Shown here in pieces: positions 23,839 to 29,403 of a stretch of 29,403 nt of DNA; the first letter of the stretch is position 1; the number at the start of each line of letters is the position of its first letter. The stretch covers positions 1 to 29,403 of the forward strand of contig DATHAA010000048.1 in NCBI GenBank assembly GCA_035296905.1. Reading direction: 5' to 3'. This DNA is from DATEOR01 sp035296905. GTDB lineage: Bacteria > Actinomycetota > Thermoleophilia > Gaiellales > Gaiellaceae. Made by a program: the position numbers and the translations under genes. The notes beneath the pieces were generated by a model. That model did no database searches and was not told the DNA's origin. It saw nothing but the letters and a program-made list of their open reading frames with translations.

Positions 23839-23844
23839 TATTCT
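23839..23844 (+). promoter_or_regulatory. Probable -10 box of the pgsA-like gene
   Basis: TATTCT (TAnnnT) ends exactly 9 nt before ATG 23854, and no Shine-Dalgarno is present, as at pckA and citrate synthase. The whole divergent spacer to the acyl-CoA carboxylase gene is only 24 nt, so both promoters must reach into coding sequence. Confidence 0.45.
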
Positions 23845-23853
23845 GTCCCTTCC

Positions 23854-24393
23854 ATGCACTTTGCAGACCAGCTGACGCTCGCACGTGCGTTTTCGGTGCC
23901 CGTCGTCGTCGTGCTCTTCGCGTGGGACTTCCCCAACCACTACTACTGGGCGACGGCGGTCTTCGCCCTCGCGATGGCCACCGACTACGTCGACGGGTGG
24001 TGGGCGCGTCGCACCAACCGCTCCTCGAACCTGGGCCGGCTCCTCGACCCGGTCGCGGACAAGCTGCTCGTCATGGCCGCGCTGATCATGCTCGTCGGGG
24101 TCGCGCTTCCCGCGTGGATGGTCGCCGCGATCGTCGCGCGCGAGTTCCTCATGTCCGGCCTTCGTCTCGCGGCGCTCGAGCGCGGAGTCGTCATGGCCGC
24201 ACGCGACCTGGGAAAGCTGAAGACCGGAGCACAGGCCGCAGCGGCCGCAATCGCAGGACTGGCGGCCGGCGGAGCGTTCAGCACCGACATCGCGTGGTGG
24301 GCAGGGCTGGTCGCGCTTGCCCTGACCTGGATCTCCGGCCTCGACTACTTCATGAGCGCCCCGAGGGTCCTCCGTGGGCAGCAGCCTGCGTAG
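23854..24393 (+). CDS. pgsA: CDP-alcohol phosphatidyltransferase (phosphatidylglycerophosphate synthase-like)
   Basis: Integral membrane enzyme of 179 residues that joins a CDP-diacylglycerol-derived phosphatidyl group to an alcohol, probably glycerol 3-phosphate. The complete CDP-alcohol motif D-x2-D-G-x2-A-R-x8-G-x3-D-x3-D is visible (DYVDGWWARR, then GRLLDPVADK). About six hydrophobic segments follow one another. The opening HFADQLTLARAFSVPVV is typical of PgsA. Other alcohols such as inositol phosphate cannot be excluded. The glycerol kinase two genes downstream makes glycerol 3-phosphate, which fits. The GNAT gene starts 20 nt before its end. Confidence 0.9.
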   Translation: MHFADQLTLARAFSVPVVVVLFAWDFPNHYYWATAVFALAMATDYVDGWWARRTNRSSNLGRLLDPVADKLLVMAALIMLVGVALPAWMVAAIVAREFLMSGLRLAALERGVVMAARDLGKLKTGAQAAAAAIAGLAAGGAFSTDIAWWAGLVALALTWISGLDYFMSAPRVLRGQQPA

Positions 24394-25258
24394 CTTCGCG
24401 CCGCAGGACCGCGCTGCCGTACTCGAACTCTCGCGGCATGCGATGCAGAAGCCGCAGGAGCAGGTCGGCAATCCCCTCTGGACGACCGCGGAAGAGGTCG
24501 AGAGCGAGCTTTCCGACTGGGAAGTCCCGCCCGAGGAGACCCTGTTCGTGGACGAGATCGACGGCGAGATCGTCGGCTTCGCGGGCGTCGAGGTCTCGCC
24601 CGGGTTCGACCACGCCGACCTTTTCGGACCGCTCGTCGCGCCGAGCCACCGCGGGCAGAAGCTCGGGACGGTGCTCCTGGAGGCGGCGATCGAGCGCGCG
24701 GAGAACCGAAGCGCGCGCCGCGTCATGGGGGCCGTCGGCACGAGGAACGCCACGGGCCGTCTGCTTCTCGAACGCGCAGGTTTCGCACCGTCCGGGAGCG
24801 CAAACGCGGTCTTCCGGCTGACCGAGTCGGACCATCGCCGCGTCGAAACCGCCCCCGGTGAGCTCGCGGTTCGGCCGGGATCGCCCGAAGACCTCGACGC
24901 GACCATGCAGCTCTACCGCGAGTGCTTCCCGGACGGCTCGTTTCCCGAGAGCGCGTGGCTCGCAGGTCTCGAGCGGGGCGCCGTCTACATCGGCGAAGCG
25001 GGCGGCGAGAACCGCGCGATGGTCAACATCGACGCGGCCGATCGGTGGATCTACCACCTCGGCGTGACCGCGGACGAGCGCGATCGCGGCATCGGCGCCT
25101 ACGTCCTCTCCGAGGCTCTGGCCGGCTACTGGTCCAGCCATCCCGCGGAGACGCTCGGCCTCTCGGTGCAGGCGGACAACCTGCCTGCGCTCCGGTTGTA
25201 CAGGCGCCAGGGGTTCGCACCCATGCTCGTGCTGCAGGCATTCGAGCTCCCCCTCTAG
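24374..25258 (+). CDS. Tandem GNAT-family N-acetyltransferase
   Basis: A 294-residue protein of two GNAT domains. The N-terminal one (about 1-150) has the acetyl-CoA loop in PLVAPSHRGQKLGTVLL followed by NATGRLLLERAGF. The C-terminal one (about 160-294) has LGVTADERDRGIGAYVLSEAL and the closing NLPALRLYRRQGF. The layout resembles mycothiol synthase MshD, but nothing shows that substrate. GTG 24374 overlaps pgsA by 20 nt in another frame, so they are co-transcribed; glycerol kinase follows after 19 nt. Substrate unknown. Confidence 0.88.
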   Translation: MGSSLRSFAPQDRAAVLELSRHAMQKPQEQVGNPLWTTAEEVESELSDWEVPPEETLFVDEIDGEIVGFAGVEVSPGFDHADLFGPLVAPSHRGQKLGTVLLEAAIERAENRSARRVMGAVGTRNATGRLLLERAGFAPSGSANAVFRLTESDHRRVETAPGELAVRPGSPEDLDATMQLYRECFPDGSFPESAWLAGLERGAVYIGEAGGENRAMVNIDAADRWIYHLGVTADERDRGIGAYVLSEALAGYWSSHPAETLGLSVQADNLPALRLYRRQGFAPMLVLQAFELPL

Positions 25259-25277
25259 TGGTCCGTCCGGAGCACTA

Positions 25278-26705
25278 GTGCTTCTGGGGATCGACCAGGG
25301 GACGACGGGCACCACGTGTCTCGTCCTCGACGAAGCCCTGCGAACCAAAGGCCGCGGCTACCGCGAGGTCGCACAGCACTATCCGCGGCCGGGGTGGGTC
25401 GAGCAGGACCCGAACGAGCTCTGGGAGTCGGTGCTCGCCGCGGCGGGCGACGCGCTGCAGGACGCGGGCACGGAGGCGGGCGAGCTCACCGCGATCGGCA
25501 TCACGAACCAGCGCGAGACGACGATCGTCTGGGACCGGATCAGCGGCGAGCCGGCCCACCGCGCCATCGTGTGGCAGGACCGCCGAACGGCCGAGCGCTG
25601 CAAGGAGCTCCCCGCCGACCTCATCCGAGACCGGACCGGCCTCGTCCCCGACCCGTACTTCTCGGCGACGAAGCTCGAATGGATCCTCCGCGAGGCCTCG
25701 GGCGACGTCGCTTTCGGAACCGTCGATGCGTGGCTCATCTGGAAGCTCACCGGCGGAGCCGTACACGCGACCGACGTCACCAACGCCTCGCGGACACTGC
25801 TCGTCGACCTCTCGACGCTCGACTGGGACGACGAGCTGCTCGAGCTCTTTGGCGTCCCGCGCTCGGTGCTTCCCGACATCGTCAGCTCGAGCGGGACGAT
25901 CGGCGAGGCGGAGCTCTTCGGCGCCCGCGTCCCGATCGCCGGCGCCGCCGGCGATCAGCAGGCGGCGCTGTTCGGACAGGCGTGCTTCGCGCGCGGCGAG
26001 GCGAAGGCGACGTTCGGAACCGGCGCCTTTCTCCTGGCAAACAGCGGCCCCAAGCGAAGCGGGCCGGCGGACGGCGTCGTCGAGACGGTCGCCTGGCGGC
26101 TGGGCGCCCAGAAGCCGGTCTACGCGGTCGAGGGCTCGGTCTTCGTCACCGGCGCGGCGCTGCAGTGGCTCCGTGACGCACTCGGGCTCCTCGCGGATTC
26201 CGCGGAGAGCCAGGCGCTCGCGGGCTCGGTGGAGGACAACGGCGGCATCTACTTCGTGCCGGCTCTCGCCGGGCTCGGCTCACCCCACTGGGTCCCGGAG
26301 GCGCGCGGGCTCATCAGCGGAATCTCCGGCGGGACGCGGCGAGAGCACCTCGTTAGGGCCGCGCTCGAAGCAGCGGTCTTCCAGACGAGGGATGTCGTGG
26401 ATGCGCTGCCCTTCGAGCTCCAGAAGCTTCGCGCCGACGGAGGCGCGGCGGGGAACGCGTTCCTCATGCAGTTCCTGGCCGACCTCACGCGCCTTCCGGT
26501 CGAGGTGCCCGAGGAGAGGGAAACCACGGCGCTCGGAGCTGCCGCCCTCGCTGGACTCGCCGTCGGCGTCTGGGACGACACCGCCGAGCTCGCGGGACGC
26601 TGGCGCTCTGCGGCTCGCTACGAGCCCGAGCTGCCCGAGGAAGAGAGCGACCGCCTCCTCGCCGAGTGGCGAATCGCCGTCAAGCGGGCTCTTCTTCTTC
26701 GCTGA
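25278..26705 (+). CDS. glpK: Glycerol kinase
   Basis: Phosphorylates glycerol to glycerol 3-phosphate with ATP. The 475 residues (usual about 500) belong to the FGGY family. Seen: LGIDQGTTGTT at 3-13; ITNQRETTIVWD; AIVWQDRRTAE with the glycerol-contacting Arg; TNASRTLL; GAAGDQQAALFGQ near 223-235 with the catalytic Asp; KATFGTGAFLL; GLGSPHWVPEARG; and LRADGGAAGNAFLMQ for ATP. GTG 25278 has GGAG 5-6 nt upstream; it lies inside the 12-bp palindrome AGCACTAGTGCT, probably by chance. No glycerol facilitator or glycerol-3-phosphate dehydrogenase is near, so with pgsA it may feed phospholipid synthesis. Confidence 0.94.
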   Translation: MLLGIDQGTTGTTCLVLDEALRTKGRGYREVAQHYPRPGWVEQDPNELWESVLAAAGDALQDAGTEAGELTAIGITNQRETTIVWDRISGEPAHRAIVWQDRRTAERCKELPADLIRDRTGLVPDPYFSATKLEWILREASGDVAFGTVDAWLIWKLTGGAVHATDVTNASRTLLVDLSTLDWDDELLELFGVPRSVLPDIVSSSGTIGEAELFGARVPIAGAAGDQQAALFGQACFARGEAKATFGTGAFLLANSGPKRSGPADGVVETVAWRLGAQKPVYAVEGSVFVTGAALQWLRDALGLLADSAESQALAGSVEDNGGIYFVPALAGLGSPHWVPEARGLISGISGGTRREHLVRAALEAAVFQTRDVVDALPFELQKLRADGGAAGNAFLMQFLADLTRLPVEVPEERETTALGAAALAGLAVGVWDDTAELAGRWRSAARYEPELPEEESDRLLAEWRIAVKRALLLR

Positions 26706-26835
26706 GATCGTCTGCGACCCCGGCTCGCCACCAGGCCGAGCGGGGGTCGACGGCCGGCGCCGTCAGGCGGGCGAGCACCTCTTCGATCGCCTCCAGCTCT
26801 TCCGGCGAGGGCTCGGGGCGGATCTCACGTTTCAT
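26680..26835 (-). CDS. Acyl-CoA carboxylase epsilon-subunit-like miniprotein
   Basis: 51 residues from ATG 26835: MKREIRPEPSPEELEAIEEV, then a helix, a linker with Trp-Trp (RSAWWRAG) and an acidic end. The P-x-P-E-E-L-x-A-I-x-x-V-L opening plus a Ser-x-Trp segment is the pattern of the small epsilon subunits that bind actinobacterial acyl-CoA carboxylase beta chains. This is a pattern call on a short protein, so moderate. It overlaps the 3' end of glpK by 26 nt on the opposite strand and is divergent from the NlpC/P60 gene. No beta subunit is next to it; the alpha subunit lies about 3 kb away. Confidence 0.6.
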   Translation of the reverse strand: MKREIRPEPSPEELEAIEEVLARLTAPAVDPRSAWWRAGVADDLSEEEEPA

Positions 26836-26881
26836 CCGGCTGAGACTAAAGGACCCGACGAGGCCCGACGATAGGAACACC

Positions 26882-27889
26882 ATGCGCCGGGGTCTCGTCG
26901 CCGTTGTCGCCGTGGTCGCCGCCTTCTTCGCGGCGCAGCCGGCACCTGCCGCGAACTGGGCCCAGCCGCAGATCAAGGTTGTCGTCGCGAACGGGCTCAT
27001 GGGCCCGAATGTCAGCAATTTTCGCCCAGGGCAAGACATCACCCGCGCCGAGCTGGGCGAGGCGCTCGCGGCACTCACGAACGAGTCCCAGGTCGTCGTC
27101 GACCCCGACGCCGACGTCTCGATCGCCGTGCTGGACGCGAAGATCGTCAAGGCGCTCGGCCTGCGCCTCGCCGCCAAGACCTTCCAGAGGAAGGTAAAGG
27201 AGGCCGGGCTCGAACCGCCGCGGCGCCTGGGGAACGAAGTCGTCGCGCGACTGATCTGGCTGCGGCTCAATCACCCGCAGCAGGACGACAACCTCGAGCT
27301 CCGACCGCAGGACCCGGCGACACGGGCGGAAGCGGCGTATTCGCTCGCCCGCGCGCTCCAGATCTCGGACTGGGAGACGGACAACGTCGCCTCGCTCGCC
27401 GACTCGTTCTCGCTCCCGATGTACGGCGACTGGCCGAAGCGCGTCCTTCGGCGGGCGGTGCACTTCATCGGCTACCCGTACGTATGGGGCGGAATGTCCG
27501 AATCGCAGCAGGTCACGTTCGGCATCACGTCGCGCGGCGGTTTCGACTGCTCGGGCTTCGTCTGGCGCGTCTACAAGCTGCAGCCGTACCCGAACGGAGG
27601 CTCGCTTTCCTCGGTGCTCCAGGGCCGCACGACGTACCAGATGAGCGGCGAAGTGCCGAAATCGAAGCGGATCCCATTCGACCGCCTGAAAGCCGCCGAT
27701 GTCACCTTCTTCGGCGCAGATGGGCCCCGGTCGAGCCCGTCCGAGGTCGACCACACAGGAATCGCGCTCGGAAACGGCTGGATGATCCATTCCTCCAGCC
27801 AGGGCGTGGCGTTCGTGCCGCTCACGGGCTGGTATCGCGACCGTTTCGCCTGGGCCCGCCGGCCGCTCCACGAGGCCGGCCTCCTCTAG
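26882..27889 (+). CDS. Secreted NlpC/P60 cell-wall peptidase with S-layer-homology-like repeats
   Basis: A 335-residue exported protein. It has a signal peptide at 1-24 (MRRGLVAVVAVVAAFFAA, then APAA) and two SLH-like units: ANGLMGPNVSNFRPGQDITRAELGEALAAL at about 37-66 (in two halves) and LRPQDPATRAEAAYSLARAL at about 140-159. An NlpC/P60 domain follows at about 185-328 with catalytic Cys223 (GGFDCSGFVW), His291 (VDHTGIAL) and third-position His303 (WMIHSS). Such enzymes cut peptidoglycan stem peptides between D-gamma-glutamyl and diamino acid residues. AGGA lies 6 nt before ATG 26882. The SLH-like part probably holds it in the wall. Confidence 0.9.
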   Translation: MRRGLVAVVAVVAAFFAAQPAPAANWAQPQIKVVVANGLMGPNVSNFRPGQDITRAELGEALAALTNESQVVVDPDADVSIAVLDAKIVKALGLRLAAKTFQRKVKEAGLEPPRRLGNEVVARLIWLRLNHPQQDDNLELRPQDPATRAEAAYSLARALQISDWETDNVASLADSFSLPMYGDWPKRVLRRAVHFIGYPYVWGGMSESQQVTFGITSRGGFDCSGFVWRVYKLQPYPNGGSLSSVLQGRTTYQMSGEVPKSKRIPFDRLKAADVTFFGADGPRSSPSEVDHTGIALGNGWMIHSSSQGVAFVPLTGWYRDRFAWARRPLHEAGLL

Positions 27890-28019
27890 GCCCCGAACCC
27901 AGCTCGATTACAGCGTTGAGCAGGCTTTTCCCGAATCCCTCAATGGGGGGATGTTGCGACCTCCTAGGTGCGCGGATACTTCGGCTCGTCAAGGCGTCCG
28001 CACACGGGAGATGATCGGA
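27890..28019. other. Intergenic stretch with no assigned feature
   Basis: The 130 nt after the NlpC/P60 gene show no T-tract terminator and no riboswitch that I recognise. ATCCC (27935-27939) and a GGGAT about 8 nt later could pair weakly. A TTGCGA/GATACT pair with 15-nt spacing is too poor to call a promoter. Confidence 0.3.
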
Positions 28020-28112
28020 ATGCTTCATTGGAAGGTAAAGCTCGCGCACGTTGCTGTTGTCGCCGCCCTTCTCGCCGCTTTCCTGAGCGACCTTGAAGGG
28101 TGGAGCTGGTAG
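28020..28112 (+). CDS. 30-residue hydrophobic peptide
   Basis: ATG 28020 with GGGAG about 9 nt upstream (a second ATG at 28011 is in frame but abuts that GGGAG). The peptide opens MLHWKVKLAHVAVVAALL, continues with a single predicted TM helix of about 18 residues, and ends with an acidic, Trp-rich tail (DLEGWSW). Positive before and negative after the helix suggests an N-in orientation. It lies alone in the 248-nt gap between the NlpC/P60 and GGDEF genes. Family not recognised. Confidence 0.5.
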   Translation: MLHWKVKLAHVAVVAALLAAFLSDLEGWSW

Positions 28113-28137
28113 CACGGCGAACGGTTAAGTCATAGCC

Positions 28138-29403
28138 GTGAGCCTGCGCCCCGTCCGCTCGACCGAGAGCGCATCGGGTCGGGTGAAGCCGGAGCGTCGT
28201 CTCGTTTCGCGCGAGACGGCGCGGCTTCTGCCCATCGTCGTCCCGGTGGCCCTCGCGGGCTTCGCCGTGCTCGCATTCGCCATCGGCGAATTCGTAGCAT
28301 CGAATCCCGAGCCCGAAGTCCTCGCCGGAGTCTTTGCACTCCTTCTGGCGGCGACGTTCGTCGAGGCGCACCCGGTCCCGATCGAGGGGATCTCTTCTGA
28401 GGGAATCTCGCTCGCGGCCGTCTTCATCGTCGGCACCGCCGTGATCTACGGCTGGGCGCCGGCGGTCGTGATGGGCTTCCTCACCAGGGCGCTCATCGAG
28501 CTGTTCCAGCGCCGTCCCACGATCCGCCTGTCCTACAACAGCGCCGTGTACTCGTTGGGCGGCGGCGCGGCGGGTCTCGCCGCATCCATGGGAGCAAGGG
28601 AAACGGGAGTCGCCTCACTGCTCCTGCAGGTGGTGCTCGCTGCGGCGGCGTTCTACGGGGTGAACATCCCGCTGATCGCCGCGATCATCTCGCGATGGAC
28701 GCGTGAGCCGTTCATGCCGCTCCTCCGCAAGTCCGTCTACTGGACTGCGGTGCCGTTCTCGATCATGGCGTCGGTCAGCCTCATGCTCGCGGTGCTGTGG
28801 GAGCGCTCTCCGCTCCTCGCCATCGCGCTCGTCGGCCCGCTCGTCGCGATCGCCCTTTACCAGCGCTCGGTGTACAGCGCCCTCAAGGCGATGCGCCTCG
28901 CGCTCACCGACCCGCTGACCGGGCTCGGAAACCACCGGCACTTCCACGAGCGGCTGCAACGCGACCTCGACGAGGCCCAGGAGCGCGGCGTCGCGCTGAC
29001 TGTCTGCCTGCTCGACATCGACAATTTCAAGCAGATCAACGATCGTTTCGGCCACCCGGTCGGCGATCGTGTACTCGCGCAGGTCGCTGCGCGCCTGCGC
29101 CAGGGCGGCGAGGCGTTCCGGCTCGGAGGCGACGAGTTCGCGCTCCTCCTGCCGCGCCGCGACGAGCACGAAGGGTTCTCAATCGCAAAGGCGATCATCG
29201 AGCGCGTCGCCGAAGCCGAGTGCGAGCACGGCGGTCACGTCTCGATCTCCGCCGGCATCGCGACCTATCCGCAGCACGGCGTCGAACGCTCCGAGCTCGT
29301 GCGTGTGGCCGACTCGGCCCTCTATCTGGCCAAGGAGCATGGCAAGAACCGGGTCAGGGTCTACCGCCCCGACCTGCTCGAGCTGGCCGAGCTTCGGCGC
29401 CTG
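28138..29403 (+). CDS. Membrane diguanylate cyclase (GGDEF), cut by right edge
   Basis: Makes cyclic di-GMP from two GTP. GTG 28138 starts a protein of at least 422 residues whose end is outside the window. Residues about 30-245 hold roughly seven or eight hydrophobic segments (VVPVALAGFAVLAFAIGEF first) forming a MASE-like sensor region. A short coiled linker leads to the GGDEF domain from about 260: LTDPLTGLGNHRHF, LLDIDNFKQINDRFGHPVGD, then the intact active site RLGGDEFALL. The inhibitory I-site RxxD reads RQGG, so product inhibition through it is probably lost. An EAL domain, if any, would be beyond the edge. No Shine-Dalgarno is obvious before the GTG. Signal sensed unknown. Confidence 0.9.
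   Translation, partial: MSLRPVRSTESASGRVKPERRLVSRETARLLPIVVPVALAGFAVLAFAIGEFVASNPEPEVLAGVFALLLAATFVEAHPVPIEGISSEGISLAAVFIVGTAVIYGWAPAVVMGFLTRALIELFQRRPTIRLSYNSAVYSLGGGAAGLAASMGARETGVASLLLQVVLAAAAFYGVNIPLIAAIISRWTREPFMPLLRKSVYWTAVPFSIMASVSLMLAVLWERSPLLAIALVGPLVAIALYQRSVYSALKAMRLALTDPLTGLGNHRHFHERLQRDLDEAQERGVALTVCLLDIDNFKQINDRFGHPVGDRVLAQVAARLRQGGEAFRLGGDEFALLLPRRDEHEGFSIAKAIIERVAEAECEHGGHVSISAGIATYPQHGVERSELVRVADSALYLAKEHGKNRVRVYRPDLLELAELRRL

Noticed and set aside
23830..24906. An N-terminal extension of the acyl-CoA carboxylase of about 359 residues
   Set aside because: It only mirrors pgsA and the GNAT gene, is Ser/Arg-rich without family similarity, and normal biotin-carboxylase sequence begins at ATG 23829.
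25271..25282. Palindrome AGCACTAGTGCT at the glpK start as an operator
   Set aside because: A 12-bp palindrome without flanking symmetry that overlaps the start codon; too short to claim on its own.
26836..26881. Cyclic di-AMP (ydaO-type) riboswitch before the NlpC/P60 gene
   Set aside because: Such riboswitches often precede this gene class in actinobacteria, but the gap is only 46 nt and no conserved core is visible.
27872..27883. Palindrome GAGGCCGGCCTC at the end of the NlpC/P60 gene as a terminator
   Set aside because: No loop and no T-tract; it is accounted for by the codons of the C-terminal residues.

Overview
The window is about 29.4 kb of very GC-rich bacterial DNA. It has dense coding, 1 to 11 nt overlaps between genes, and many GTG/TTG starts. 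Gene content points to an actinobacterium: a fused biotin carboxylase/BCCP with a small epsilon-like subunit elsewhere, a CitA-like citrate synthase, a Lon-like PDZ protease and a sucrase/ferredoxin-like protein. A deep branch such as Thermoleophilia (Gaiellales/Solirubrobacterales) is my guess; it rests on gene style only, since no rRNA is present.

Region 1 (1-16 kb) is a central-carbon block: sdhA (cut by the left edge), ATP-type pckA, citrate synthase, NAD-type isocitrate dehydrogenase, malate dehydrogenase, and sucC and sucD with a methyltransferase gene between them. Between these lie a SRPBCC protein and a zinc-ribbon protein, a DUF2071-like protein, two overlapping tyrosine recombinases, a HEAT-repeat protein, a membrane-anchored PDZ/Lon-like protease, a Cys-rich miniprotein, a frameshifted cupin-TPR gene and an aminotransferase. 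Several of the metabolic genes have a TAnnnT box 9-12 nt before the start codon and no usable Shine-Dalgarno, which suggests leaderless mRNAs.

Region 2 (15.6-18 kb) holds an Asp/Ser-rich mini-ORF directly followed, in another frame, by a JmjC/cupin_4 oxygenase whose conserved N-terminus has no canonical start codon. It is followed by a convergent sucrase/ferredoxin-like gene with a perfect inverted repeat at its start.

Region 3 (18-22 kb) is a sulfate uptake operon (binding protein, cysT, cysW, cysA) divergent from an Rrf2 regulator across an AT-rich palindromic region. The binding protein and both permeases carry single-base frameshifts; the sequence is otherwise family-perfect once they are corrected. 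This is either very recent decay or local sequence error.

Region 4 (22-29.4 kb) has an acyl-CoA carboxylase alpha subunit, a phosphatidylglycerophosphate synthase-like enzyme, a tandem GNAT acetyltransferase, glycerol kinase, an acyl-CoA carboxylase epsilon-like miniprotein, a secreted SLH-like/NlpC-P60 protein, a 30-residue membrane peptide and a membrane GGDEF protein cut by the right edge.

No rRNA, tRNA, CRISPR array or insertion sequence was recognised. The best candidate for something undescribed is the acidic peptide/JmjC oxygenase pair at 15.6-17.0 kb; the second is the sucC-methyltransferase-sucD operon.
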